From: Caprella mutica
Taxonomy: Eukaryota > Arthropoda > Malacostraca > Amphipoda > Caprellidae
DNA: 64,000 nucleotides
Assembly (NCBI GenBank): GCA_947561585.1
Contig: CANNZV010002606.1
Location: 1-64,000 of the forward strand
Direction of reading: 5' to 3'
Within the stretch, counting starts at the first letter, position 1; the number at the start of each line of letters is the position of its first letter. Positions 1-13,194 of this stretch are shown here, in pieces. Position numbers and translations under genes: made by a program. Below the pieces are notes generated by a model, which saw nothing but the letters and a program-made list of their open reading frames with translations, was not told the DNA's origin and did no database searches.

Positions 1-599
1 TATTTGGGATATTCTTTATTCTGCAAACATTAGCGATTCAATTGGCATATTCACATTAATTTTACTGTGAACAGTTATGAATAATTTATTATATTTATAT
101 TCTATATTTTCTATATTTACTTTGAACGGATAAATAGATCTCTAAGATTTCTTAGTTTGTTCACAGTAGAATTAATATGGAATATTGCAGTGGTGTTTGT
201 AGCTAGTACAAATTATTTATTAATAAAAAACCATGCTTTTAACTTCTACTATATAATTTTGGGTGATTATATTAGCTAGCTACTGTTCTTTTATTTTCTC
301 ATTTCAGATTGATTTTTTAGCCATCTGAAAATATTGAAACATTTTTTTTTCCTGTTATTAGCTATGTATGACAACAGATTTCAATCTATAATTAGCTGAT
401 GAAATTGATGTTTGTAATCTTTAAAATTAATTCCGATATTCTCTTTCAGATCGCTAGAATCGCAGCTACCTAGAAGGCTAACCAACAAGAACAACTCTGT
501 ATGTGACATCACACTGCAGCAATTCACAAAGGTGATTGAGTCATATTTGAATGAAATAATGAATTTGAATGGAAATAATAACCTTTATGGTATAACTAG
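1..599. repeat. Left copy of a 599-bp perfect direct repeat (repeat X)
   Basis: Every base of 1-599 matches 47071-47669 at a constant offset of 47070. The match stops at 599/47669, where the second copy meets the BEL/Pao LTR. A diverged relative lies at 23.8-24.6 kb. The copy probably extends left of the window. The sequence is AT-rich, contains several TAGCTA motifs and has splice-like signals around 447-532. No long ORF is present. Confidence 0.95.
450..531 (+). other. Possible internal exon inside repeat X
   Basis: A pyrimidine-rich CTCTTTCAG precedes position 450, and AAAG followed by GTGATT stands at the other end, so an 82-base exon is possible. One frame is open throughout (reading SLESQLPRR and onward). 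The same exon exists at 47520-47601. No flanking coding exons could be joined to it, so it may belong to a non-coding transcript or a decayed gene. Confidence 0.25.
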
Positions 600-1454
600 C
601 TAATTTGCTTTTATTTCAGGATTGTATGTTCGTTATTTAATATTTAATTGAATTGGCCATATGCATGAAAATTCATAACTAGCTATATGATATGACTAAT
701 TTGCTTACATTCCAGGATTTTTTTTTGTTCCCTATGTAATATTTTATTTTTAAAAGAAGATGTGTTTTTGCTTTTCTTGAGGTCGTTTGTTGGTTATTTG
801 AACTAGTTATTCGGATATATTTCTTTGCCTCCATCTTTGTCTGGTCTGATTTTTCCTTTTCATATTTCTTGATTGAATATTCGTTTGTTTTATGATTGAT
901 CAATCTTGTTCTATATATATATAGTTGGCAGGAAATTGAATCTATAGAATCTCTCTTACCTATGATAGGAAAAAGAAAGCATTATTAACATCAAACATTT
1001 ATTTATACCGAATTAGGCACACTCAATTACATCTATAATATAATTATTCATTTGAAAAGATTGTCTGAACATTTTAGAAGAGTGTTTTTTTTTCTCAAAT
1101 TTCACTATATTCAAGTAATTAAATGAACCATGAATTAAAAAATAAGATCCTTAGTTAACTTGGTTATTCATTACAACACTTAGATTTTTTTTCAGAAATG
1201 AGTTAAGGTAACTCATGTCAACATTTTGATTAATACATTAAGAAACATCATTAAAAATATAGAGTAGTAGGGAACAATTTGAAATGGAAAGTGGCTTGCT
1301 AATATGCCATCACTTTTACATTTCAATCTTAAGAACATCTTGAATAGGCAAGTGGTGTGTTTATATGCCATCACTTAAACATTAGTAGAACATCAAAAAC
1401 AACACTAAAACTTAAGATTAACACTGAATATACTCTAAAAAGTATGGATTGCCT
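600..1454. other. AT-rich non-coding stretch downstream of the Helitron-like gene
   Basis: No convincing gene. The left boundary of the Helitron-like element must lie here or further left. Near 1305-1372 the phrase TATGCCATCACTT occurs twice, about 55 bp apart, as a short direct repeat in the 3' flank of the gene. I did not find a clear CTRR-type hairpin terminus. Confidence 0.5.
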
Positions 1455-4400
1455 TCACGCAAAAGTGTAGCACTCCTTCAGCACTAGGTTTTCGCTGGCT
1501 ATGTTTCTTACTCTCAAATATGGGCCGAGTCTTTTGAACGTACTTCGGATCTTCATCATCAGTCTACTGCAGACTAGGTGGTAGCTGGTGTTATTCATGT
1601 GATGTACGTCCATGTGTATCGCTGCTTCTCGTCTGGCTTCTGTGGTAAACGCCGACTCTGGATCCCCTTCAAAGCCAAATATAAAGGCTAGGAGAATGTA
1701 AGGACAGTAAGTCCTGTCTTTTAGTATCGTTGGACTATTGATTTTGTGCATCTCATCTCTAATGTTCAAGCACTGGCCGATCTTGAAGTGTTTCCCGTTG
1801 TGGCTGCTCACAGCAAAGTACACAAACCCCATGTCTATACTGGGAACGTCGCAATCAAGGCATTTGAGAGTAAAGGGACGATCTGACTGCACTATCCTTG
1901 GACTGTCTTCACGAGTGAGTCTGTTCAAAGCATTTAACGTTGCAGACTGCAACTGGGTTGAGTAGTCCTCTTTCCTGATTAGTTTTCTCACAGCGTTGAG
2001 AGTATCCGCCAAAGTACCAACGAAGTATATGTCATCAAGAGATTTCACTCTTGATAATATCACCAGTAGTTGATTCCTTTCCCAAAGGCGGTAGTCTTTA
2101 TTCTCTTCTGATATTTGAGTAGCGATCCTTTCGCAGGTCTCTCCAATTGCCTTGTGAACTGTTGAAGCGATCGACGGTCTGGAATGAAGTAAAATAGATT
2201 GTTAGTGAATTAGAAAAAGGGATATATTGTTCGTAGAATAGAATTAAGATTAGATAGGTATATACATTAATATTGCGTTTACTTGCCTCATAGGGTACTG
2301 ATGACGTTTGGCCTTTTGTAGACCTCTTCCTATTGAGACCGCAGGTGTTTCTCTTCTTGGAATTTTTGCCAATTCCCATTCTTCATCATTTTGGTTGAGC
2401 ACTGGTCTTGTTCCAGGAGGAAGTATCCTCACTTCCACTTTGTGATTGTTTTGCGGACAAGGGAGTCGTACTATCTTTGCCATTTGTCCTTGGCTGAAGC
2501 GAGGCATGTTGCGGGTTACTGTGATGTTGTTAAAGGTTAGCCTCATTATTGATCCTAGGATGAGCTTTATCCTTCTGGGCTCTAACAGTGTCCTATCGAG
2601 TTTATTCGACACAGAGTTGTCTGCTGGAAGCCAGGTACCTCCCGTCTTTTCAACCAGGTCTTGTGATTCCACCTCCATCATGTCTCTTTGTGGATTTGCG
2701 AGATTGGCTATAGTTTGCATGAGCACTTTTTCTGTGCACTCTGCTTGGGCTTTCCTCGTGCTCACTATGGAGAGAATTCCCTGGGGAACATCTTGGAAGG
2801 ATGGGAAGAATCTCTGTGCGCATCTCCTCTCAATTATTTCAGTCACCTCATTAATTTGCGCTGCTGTGAGGTTGTGACTTCTAAGGAGCACTATGGTCCT
2901 TTGCAGATCTGCGTCTTCTCTCGCTCTGACTAGTTGCGTGAGTTGCAAAACGTCGAAGTGCGTCACAAGAAATGTGCTGCGGAAAATTGATGGTCCATCG
3001 ATAGGCTTCAGCTGCTCGCTGTCTCCAGTGGCGATTATGAGGACTCCGCCAAAAGGTTGCTCTGCTTTTCTTAGTTTCCTGAAGACGATGTCTATGATTG
3101 ACAGGTACTTGGCGCTAAGAAGACCCGCTTCGTCGATGAAGAGCACATCAAGACGTTTGAGGAATGCCATTTTCATGCTGTTAGTAGAAAGATTGGCAAG
3201 TGTTTTTGTGGCCAGTGAAGCACACGTCTCTCCTCCCATCACATTCACAGGTAGTTTCAATAGAAAGTGCAAATGTTCTCCCCCAAGTTTGCGAGCTCTC
3301 TCCGAAGTGATAGCAGTGACTGTAGTTTTCAACTTATTTATGAGACTGTAAAGAAGTGCCAACTGCATGATGTGAGTTTTTCCTGTGCCAGGGGCGCCGG
3401 TCAGTAAGATGCATGGCTGAAACACTATCGCACCTCGTACCAAGTTGTCGATTGCTCTTTTGCATCGGTTCAGAGCTAGTTTTTGCTCGCGTTTTGATTC
3501 GTAGGATTGGTTTACTGCTCGTTTGACCTTTACTTCGTAGTGTACATCTTGTCTATCCTTCAACTGTTGGCTGATGGGCATTATCTCTTGTTCCATATCG
3601 TACTTGAGTGCGTCGACAAGGTTAGAGAGTGTCTCTTTTTCTAGCTGTTGTAGTTTCTCGTCAGCTGCTTCCTTGATAGATCTGTACGTTACTAATGGTG
3701 TTTCACCGTCAGGCACTGGCTGTCGATTCTCCATTAGTTTGATCATGTTGGAGTGGATGACTGGTATTAACTTGTCGAGCCTCTTGGTTGTGATGGGGTT
3801 ATAAATTAATTGCCCTCTCACGTACTCTCTAGTGATAGCAATCGCGTTTTCTTTGGTCGCATTGTTGGCATCCGGAATCAACCTAGCTTTTGCAAAGCTC
3901 TGCAGCTGTGTCAGTCCATTGAAGTCTAGCTCAGTTTCAAACTCTCCCATTGTCAAAAGTATGTGATGATGGAGCCTAGAGAAATTCAGAGGATTAATCA
4001 TTGAGAAAACTGGGATCGTCTCTTTAGTGCAGCTGATGTCCACGAAACGCAAGAATCTCTCACTCCATAGTGATGGCCTGTCCATTTTGTTCGGGCTTCG
4101 TCTTTGTACTTCGTTTCTCTCTATCACGAGAAGCTGTAGGAGATTGGCGAGATCAGCCATCGATTCATTTTGATGAGCATGACTGTCAAAGTGGTTTGCG
4201 ACTTCATTGATGTAGTAGATTCGTATTCTGAGTTGACGGCATGCTCCATTGATCCAAGGACTCTGTGCGATTTCCTCGTGTACCGTGTATGCTTTCACTG
4301 TTTTCCCTACGAACCACATGGCATAAGGCTCGAGTTTCTTTATGCTCAATAACTCTGGGTTACGGAGTGAGAAGCTGCTTGTGTTGTCCACGTTAAATGG

Positions 4401-7400
4401 AGAAGATGCCATGTCTTCAATCAAGATTTTTTGATGCTCTGTGAATTGCCGTTCAGGTTGCAGTTGCTCTCGCATGATCACAGGTATTATCCCACCATCT
4501 TCATTAATGATTTTCCGTGAAGGATATGCTCTTTCATTTTTTAGGACGGCCACTCTTTCTTCTACTGGGTGTGTGCTGAATGTGACAAAGTCCACATTCG
4601 TGTGGATGTAGTCCAATTGGAGGTTGTTGAACATTATTTCTGTCATGGCCACTTCTCTCACGAGCGTCGGTGGTATTTTCTTTTCTATCCTCTTCCGTTC
4701 TGCGTCCCGTTTAGCTGATGCTATTCCCTCATTGATGAGCTGCTGTGGTCTAACCTCCAAATCTTGTCCTACTGGTTTTAGGTGTACTTGGCGTCTCTCT
4801 TCCTTCTTTGTACAGTATTTGCATATGTAGGCTGCGTGAACTCTGTTTTGCGCAAATTGAGCGTTAGTTTGCGCTCTCAAGATGGTGAAGAGAGTTGGAA
4901 TGGTTGGAACTAGATTGCTGTGAGGCTCTGAAGAAGGATGCCACATTCCGCACTCTAGCTCTAGTACTGGTTTCCAAATATGTTGTATTTCATCCCATTC
5001 TGCCAATCCTAGGTCTATGAGAGTAGGAATGCTATTTTGGTAGGCATTGTGGTAAGGTTCGTAACTGGGCGTGAAGCTTGGTGGATGACGTCTGTTCCTG
5101 CATCTTCTTTGTCCATCATTGTTTACCACCATGCACCGATCGTTGTGAGTATGAGTGTGCTTCTCTATATAGCTATCTTTTAGCTTGTTCATCTCATAAT
5201 CGGAAAAGACTTGGCTATCTGTTGCTATGAATTGTGGCTCAGTCCAGTGCATTTCACAGAAGAAGTCATTTACTCTGTTGGAGATTCTCTCGATAATTCT
5301 CATCTGCTGCTCCCTTGAGTTGTTGACATTCTTGAGGGATATTCCGCAGTGGACGTGGGGCTTATTGCCAAGTGCTCCTTGCGATTGAAATTCCATACGA
5401 GCAAAGTAACTGCGTACGGCACCACAGATGTTGGGACAGCTCAGCAAAAACTTAAGAAAGTACATCACTGTTCGATGCCAGCACCTCAAAATCAGAGACA
5501 TGTAATTCTGGTTGGCTGCATCTTGTTTTTCTTTTGACTTGCGTTCATACTTTCTGTCGATTGCCTGCTGAACTGGTGCGACTCCGGGTGTTTCTTTGTT
5601 GTTGCAGGTAAAGGTGATGAAGTAGTGCCACGAGTGTTTTCTGACATGGTGCGTTGCACAGTTGGCTAGGTGGTTTGAGTCTAGTTCGTCGAACTGGGTC
5701 CTGTTTGATGTACCAACCTCTATCTTCTTTCCTGCAGTCACCATACACTCTAGTCCCTGTTTGAAGGCTGTGTCTACCGAATTTGTAGTTAGTGCTCGGT
5801 TGGTCATCACATTGAAACACAGAGCTTGGTAGTTGTTATCAGATGAAGACAGTAAGCTGTAGTCCTTCATTCTTGGTGCCAAATGTTGTTCAAATGAAGC
5901 GATATTGCTTACTCCATTCCGATAGTGCTGTCCGTAGAGAATTGCAGGTATGGCTCCAAGAACTGATTGCTCAATTTGTTCCCAGAAAATAAGAGGATAC
6001 AGGAGAGCTTCTGGCTGTAGCAGTGGGTAGGACTCTTCTTTCAGTAAGCTACAAAACAGAGACAAGACGTTCTGATACTGGATTGGCAGTTTCCTTTGGA
6101 CATGCAATCGCTTGAATGTGTTAGTCACTAGTGTCAGAAAGACTCCACTTGTTTTGCCATTCTTTTCGATGATCCTGGGTGCAGTGCGACGTGTAGTTTG
6201 AGGAATTTCTTCAGGCAAATTACCATCAATAATGAGGTCGTTTGCCTCTTGGTTATCGGGGAGATTTTGTGGATAGAATGCCCGAGGTCTGTTTACTACG
6301 TCATCTTCGTCCTCACTGGTGTCTGGTGCATTTCCTTCGTCGCGAATTAGTGGTTGTTCATCCACGCGTCTTCTGTTCTGTCTCTGATCAGTCGGTCTAA
6401 CACGATAGGGAATGAGCCCTAATCTCTTTTCCTTGGCATGTGTTCTGCATAATCCTGCATCGCAGAACGCCGCGTTGTTGATCAGTGGCTCGGGACATCT
6501 CATGGCTCTGACTCTATTGCAGAGACTGCACTTGTTCCCAGTGTTCGTTGCTTCTCTTGTTAGAAAGTGTTTGTGTCGGGAGCACATCAATTTCGTCTCA
6601 GCTCCTGAAAGATTCAGGTACTCTGTTTCCTTAAGACATTGAGTGGACTTTTTAGAAGCATAGATTAGGTATGTTGGAGACTCCAGTGGGAAGGTTTCAT
6701 AATTTTTTAATGGAGTGTTCCCATCGTTCCTGAATGTCCACCAGTGAATAAATTCCATGCCCCATCGGAAGCAAAAAGTAATTTGATTATCTCGCTCCAC
6801 TTTAATGGCAAACAGCAGGTAGTAGGAAGAGTCAGCACCTTGAAGCGGTATCTCAGGCTCGTGCTCTGTCGCAGACATGTCCAGACATAGGATGTCCAGT
6901 ATACCATTTAGGGAATCTGCTATTGTGAGATTTGCAGGTTGTAGCTGTACTCTTGTTCCAGTGAAGAAATAGAGGAATTCGCTCAAAGTTTCCTTCATCG
7001 TAGAGAGTGGTTGTAGGGCATTTTGCGCAATCAGGACATTGTTCACGTCTACTGCAATTTCATTTGCATGTTTCATTGCAATTTTGTTTCTATTTTCTTT
7101 AGCTGATAGCATTTTGTTAATGCTTTTATGTACATCACTAAAGGCTTGTGAGATCGCCAACTTGATTTTCATCCAAAATTTGACGTACATCGGTCTGCAG
7201 TTGGCCAGAATCGTCATGGTAATGTACAGTGCCACGTAGTGTTTTGATGGTGCATTCCTGTTTCGCTGTGGGTTGTTCAAGAAGTACGGTGGCACAATTA
7301 GTGGACGATGTCCAAGGCCATCGTTTTGGTGAACAAGAACGCAAGGTTCCGGTATTTTGTTTTGTCCTCTTTGAAGCTCTTGATCATTCTGATCAGTTTG

Positions 7401-10400
7401 AGACTCGTTCGCCCACTTGGTCAGTAGGAGTAAGTCATGTAACATCATGAAGGTACCTGTCGAAGCTGCAGATTTCATTTTTGGTCTTAACTTTTCCCTC
7501 TCCTTTTCATACCATTCTCTGAAGATTTCTATCACGTCTTCCTGGCAAACTGGCTGTTTAATGAAAGACATCAGAATGTCCTTTCTGGTCGTTAGCACCA
7601 TACCCATGTTCACATACTCATTCTTGGTGTAGTCATTGCTCAGGAACTTACGCGTGTCAAAGTGACTCACAGTTATGCCGTTGTGAGTTCCCTTCATTTC
7701 GACAACAGGATAGGCAGTATTGTATTTTCCAGTGCCGCCAGTCCTAACGAAGTCTGGACTATATGTAACAGGAGAAAGTATATCCTCTCGTTGGGGGCTC
7801 TGATTGCCAAAAATAGGATGAGTACTCATGTGGAGGTACTCCTTCGAAGTGTCGCAATTCTTACATTTGACTATGCAGAGGCCATACACTCCATGCAGGT
7901 ACACGGCTGGTCCTACACTGTATCCCAACTCTTCAAAAACTTCGAGGTAGTCACTCTTTTGACCTCTCATGTTGTTTGCATTAGCATCTGATGGCACGCT
8001 TTTCTTTCTCATATAGGTGGCAAATAGATCTGTCAAAGGCACAAATCTGTAGGTATTTTCTGATAGTATATCAATATGAATAAAGCATCCCAACGGGCAT
8101 CTGATTGTGGGGTAAGCTGTGTCGTTAAGTGCTTTCCTGAATCTGCCTATACTTCCACTTTTAACTTCGATATCAAGTGTTAGCACTTCTAGTGTTATAT
8201 CAAGAAAGGGAGATTGTTTTTCAGTCCAGAATCTAGCAACTCTGTCTAGCCCCAGCTTATTAACCATTTGGAAGTACATATCGCGTACTGTTATTGGTAT
8301 CAGTTGTATCACTGTCCTCACATCACTTGGCTTATTATCATAGTCTAACTCTCCTGTCAGCAGAGAGTAGAGGTAAGATGGCCACTTCACATTATATTTC
8401 ATGCTTTGTTCGTGAGGATTGACGTAGCTTTGACATCTCTGGCAGAGTAGGTCATTGACCGACACTCTGTCACCATACATTCTTCTCCTAGGCTCCTCTG
8501 CCATAACCTGAAGTTGTATATTATAGTCAGCTGTAGATGTCCTGTGGCACTTTGCACATTCATCCTCGTAGTCCTGGTCAATTTGTTGCTGTTGTCGCTC
8601 TCTCAACTGAGGGCAAGTTCTGATGTTGTGCCCCTCTTCTCTACACACTCCGCATCTTTGTATTCTTGGTGCAGCTTCTGGTTCTTCTTCTTCTTCTTCT
8701 TCTTCTTGCTCGTTGTCTTCATCTTCCACAGGCTGAGGAATATCATCAAAAATTGGCTCTGCAGTCTCATCTTCTTCATCAATAATGTTTGGGTTATGCG
8801 GAGGCAATTGTTCCACAATGTCACGCTCAAAAATATCGGTGTTCTCCATGTTTAGGGTAATAACTCTTCTTATTGGGAAAGTGGCGGTTGTCTCTTCAGG
8901 ATTGTCAACATCCATTTCTTCAGTGATGCTCTCGTTTTGACTGTTGTTGTCATTTGTCTTTCGTGGTAAGATTTTTTTGATGACATTTTTTATCATTTTA
9001 ATCGGATTGGGTAACGATATGGAGATTTTCTTCAACTTTGAAGTCACTTCTCGCATGTTTTCAGGTGCTTCTTCATCATCTTCTATTGGTATCCAGAGGG
9101 TATCAGGCATCCGGCTCGTGCCTGGGCCATAATTTATGACCTCTACGTACCTAGTTCCTCTTGCTACATCAGGTTGTTGTTGTTCTACTCTGCTGAGTAC
9201 CTCTCTTGTTCTTGTCCGTAGCGTTGTTGTTGGTTCGGGGATATTTTCGGGAGTCTTTTTTGATTGTTGTTGATCGCGTAAGCATTTTGTACAGGAGCCA
9301 TCCTTCATTAGAATGCCTTTGCATATTTTGCAATTTGCTGTCATTGGTGTCCTCTTCTTCTTAACGGTGGCAGATGATTTGTGTTCGGATGTGTCCGATT
9401 CATCTGTCAATGGCATTGTAGGATAGAGGTTGTCTTCATCTGTTGCAGGTGCTTCTGCTACTGGTATAGTTTCGGGAGTCTGTTGTTCATTGCGTTTGCA
9501 TTTCGAACAGGAACCGTCCTTTTTCAAAAAGCTACTGCATGTTTTGCATTTCATTAATTTTCTCTTCTTTTTGCCTGTGTCAGATGTGCTTCCAACAGAG
9601 AATTGGCTGGAAGTCTCCGAGTTTTCGGTCAATGGCAGAGTAGAATAGAGGATGCTGTCATCTGTTGCAGATGCTCCTGCTACTGGGATGTTTTCGGGAG
9701 TCTGTTGTTCATTGCGTTTGCATCTCGAACAGGAGCCATCTTTTTCAAGAAACCCTTGGCAAGTATTGCATTTTTCTCTCTTCATTCTCTTCTTCTTACC
9801 AGTAGCAGATCCTTTTCCTGTTGAAGTCTGACTCATGGTCTCAGACCCATCGGTCAATGGCAGAGTAGGATAGAGGTTGTCTTCATCTGTTGCAGGTGCA
9901 TCTGCTACTGGTATGTTTTCAGGAGTCTGTTGTTCATTGCGTTTGCATTTCGAACAGGAACCGTCCTTTTTCAAAAAGCTACTGCATGTTTTGCATTTCA
10001 TTAATTTTCTCTTCTTTTTGCCTGTGTCAGATGTGCTTCCAACAGAGAATTGGCTGGAAGTCTCCGAGTTTTCGGTCAATGGCAGAGTAGGATAGAGTTT
10101 GTCCTCATCTGTTGCAGGTGCTTCTGCTGCTGGTATATTTTCGGGAGTCTGTTGTTGATTGGGTGTGCATCTATAACAAGGGCCTTCTTCTTCAATAAAG
10201 TACCCATTGCATGTAGGGCAGGTGGCTTTTAATATAATCTTTGGTTCTCTCTGAACAGGACCAGGTGGTTTAGCAGGGGTAATCTTGCTGGACTTGGCTG
10301 AATCATTTCTTTGAGGGCATCTCTCTGCAACAGCTGTTTCTCCAGTTGGTTCAGATGGCAGTGTAGGAGTGCGACTGTCTTCACTCTCTCCAGGTGTGTT

Positions 10401-10763
10401 TTCTTCCGGGACATTTTCGGGTGCAATTGATGATTGTTGTACATCGCTTATGCATTTGGCACAAGTACGGGCTGCGCTCAGGATGCCATTACAAATAAGA
10501 CATTTCGAATTATCTAGTTTCCTTTTCTTTCTAGATCCAGACAGTTGGCTTGATGCATCAGAATCTTGGGAGTGTTTTCCTGCAACCGAGGACTCTCCAG
10601 TTTGTGTCGATGTAGGCGTACTATCGAGACTGGTTGCTGTAGTTTGACTACTAGCAGATGCATTTTCCTCCTGAGATAACTTTTCTTTGCAATTTTTGCA
10701 ACTTGTTTCATTTTTACCAACAATTTTTTGGCAACATTTGCACTTCCTTCTTTTCTTAGCCAT
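1455..10763 (-). CDS. Helitron-like (Helentron-type) Rep-helicase with C-terminal GIY-YIG-like nuclease domain, two exons
   Basis: Rolling-circle transposase, read as join(10763..2287, 2178..1455), 3066 codons. Residues 1-500 hold seven CxxC/CxxC zinc ribbons. An acidic run is followed by a CCHC knuckle near 702-717 and more Cys/His clusters. The Rep domain has HVH at 1803-1805 and YICKY with tyrosines 1979 and 1983. The PIF1/RecD-like helicase has Walker A GAPGTGKT from 2456, Walker B DE at 2544-2545 and TGDSEQ beyond it. Exon 2 supplies the closing helicase motifs (TVHKAIGE, then ILSRVKSLDDIYF), so exon 1 alone would be truncated. It then adds FVYF (2944-2947) and FKIG (2957-2960), spaced like a GIY-YIG core; this call is weaker because the usual arginine is not obvious. 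There is no internal stop, so the gene looks recent. HUH Rep, tyrosine pair and PIF1 helicase define Helitrons; the nuclease at the end resembles Helentrons. The fusogen gene lies upstream on the same strand. Confidence 0.9.
2179..2286 (-). other. GC-AG intron splitting the helicase C-terminus
   Basis: On the minus strand exon 1 ends ATGAG and the intron begins GCAAGTAAAC, an ideal GC-type donor. It ends TTTACTTCATTCCAG. Both exons then meet in phase 2 (AG plus A gives Arg), and the joined frame runs straight into helicase motifs that exon 1 lacks. The competing GT donor four bases on (CAA then GTAAAC) would leave the wrong phase. Length is 108 bases. Without splicing the protein ends after eleven more residues. 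Confidence 0.8.
9429..10110 (-). repeat. Internal duplication of zinc-ribbon modules in the Helitron-like gene
   Basis: Two segments offset by 447 bases (149 codons) are almost identical, for example from 9498 and from 9945. Each 447-base unit holds two zinc ribbons of the CKTCSSFLKKDGSCSKC kind with a Pro/Thr/Ser linker. The nucleotide identity is far higher than between the other ribbons, so this duplication is recent and keeps frame. Confidence 0.85.
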
Positions 10764-13194
10764 GTTAAATGACTTTAGTCAGTTGCACACATTTCAAAGT
10801 TCAAGATGAAACAATAGAGTTGATATCAGTGTTCACAAATTAATATTTCACTTTTTTTCACTGCTTTTTCAAGTTCACTGAACAGAAAGTAACTAATTTT
10901 TCCTATTTTTTGTTTCAATTAAGCACATTCACTTCCCACTGCTGAGTTACCTGGAGAATTGGATACATAAAAGAAATAGAGAAACATAAAGAAATGCAAT
11001 AGGTATATGAATTAAATGGGGAAAAAAAGGTTATTAGTTATTCATGGATTAAATAATATCCTATATTTTATTAAGATGTCAATTACATGGTGTGACTATA
11101 AAATTTACTAGTCGTTTATTTTCTTGATATTCCACTGCATTAGCTGTTTTGTAGGAGTACTCACCTCTACTGTGAGAAATTGATTCTATTCTCTGCAGTA
11201 GTTAACTTTCAGCACTAGAGGATGTGCTCGGTAAATTAATGTGCAATTCTTCAAATAGATGTGACTGTCAGAGTCTGGAAAAGATGGACAGAATCAAACT
11301 TTGATGAATCTTAATTTATGAATACTCATTTGAAGTTATTTGATAAGTTACTTTTGTAGTACTTGCATTAATTTGAGAAATTGTGAGTGTATTAAGATGA
11401 AATTAGCAAAACATTACGTAAGAAGTGTCTCCTTTATTATGAGAGAAACTTTTTTCTAAATTACTATAGTATGACATATTATATACATCAATTAATTAAA
11501 TAACGAAATGAATATAACAATCAAGAAATTATCATTGGGATTATAAATATTGTAGGATAAAAAAAAAATTAGACAGGTGGAAATGAAGTAAAAAGTAAAT
11601 AATAAAATTATAATTAGGTACCACTTACCTTTCACTGAGTGTCTTTCAGTTGTGTCAAATTAATTCATATACTTTAAATATTAAATAGATGTCTACTAAT
11701 TTGAAAGCTTCATTTTTATTCCTTACAAAGAAATGTTATTTAATTCTTGCACAGTTGCATGGATTTAAACCTCAAGGTTTGATTTAGGAGAAGAATCTAA
11801 ATTATTAGCTAGTAATTTCTTTTATAAATGAATTTGATAAGATTGTGTTAAATGATTTGAAAGTTTTTGATTTAATCTGAGTCTATTATACAATTGATAA
11901 TAGTTTTAAATAGTAGTCTGTTATATTAACAGAGGGCAAATTAATTGTTTGTTAATAAGTACTTACAGCTCGTCTGAGAAATGTTGCCAATCCTCTGCTT
12001 GCTCACTTTCAGTAACTGCCGAAGTTATATTCTCACTTTGAACTAATCTCACGATTTAAGACTTTGATATTTAGTTAAAATCTAAAAAGGGAAAATGTTA
12101 ATCTATGATGAGTGTTAACATAATTAAGAAGAGAACACAAAATAAATAAATAAAAACACGATGTAAATTATTGAGATAGATTATAGTATTAGTGTTTTTA
12201 ATCACTCATATTATATATGCGTTAGTACAGAAAATGGTTATTATTCAACAAGACTTCAAAATACTGGTCGTAGGTTCTTTTTCCATCAATTTGTAGATTT
12301 TATTTTTGACGAATGTCATAAGGAATTGTCTATTTACTAACATGATGATCCAGTAAAAAATTAAGGCTATTCGAAATTTATAGTATTGATGAATGGTCTT
12401 GAGGTGACAAATAAAAACTCTATAGCTACTCTTTTTGTTGACCACACCAATTTCTGAATGGGTTCAGAAAAACTAACGACATTGGCAATGAAGGCTCTAG
12501 AATGTTATGTTTCTCACCTCTCTTATTTTGTTTATTTGTCTCAAAGTTTATATAATTTAAAATGTAATATTCAAGGAGTTTAATGAAAGTGTTTTTTAGT
12601 TATCAAGTTAAATGTTACTCCTAAATAAGAATTTATTGAAAATAAAATATTAAAAGTAAGTAACGTGAATATTGTTGATTTGGAATCAGTATTCAATAAG
12701 TATTTATTTTTTCTCATCATCACCATGAGTTTATATATTGGAGTGATAACTTGAACATAATTTAAAATGAGATTTAATGCTAATGAATAACTGCAATGAA
12801 TTTATTTGCCATTTCTGATGTATGACAGAGTTAGTAAGTAAATTATTTAATCTGCGCAGTTAAATTAAAAGGATACATTATTTTTAATGTTACAGAAATA
12901 TTAGATTGTTATTTCATTGCAATAGATTGTTGCTTCATATACCTAGAATTTACAGTCCAAAAGCATGTCGTTGTATTTCATTATATTAAGGAATAGAAAT
13001 GACTATCTTTTTAAAAGTGTCCGATATTTGCAAAAACGTCAGAACATGAATGCTGTTTTTATTGGTAATGAAAGTCAATAAAACTCAGATGTCAATTCCA
13101 CATTTATTTTGTATTGAATACATAAAAAATACATATAATAGTAACAATTATTGTCTCTACAAGTTTCACGTTATAATGTAATTATTAGAAAAAC
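10764..13194. other. AT-rich spacer upstream of the Helitron-like gene
   Basis: No gene is supported. It should contain the promoter and 5' leader of the Helitron-like gene (start codon at 10763-10761). The only ORF of note (12245-12445, minus) is short, has no recognisable motif and sits in AT-rich DNA. Nothing identifies a transposon terminus. Confidence 0.5.

Noticed and set aside
2179..2283. Standard GT-AG splicing (donor CAA then GTAAAC) for the Helitron-like gene
   Set aside because: It would join the exons out of phase and lose the helicase end; the GC donor four bases upstream keeps the frame.
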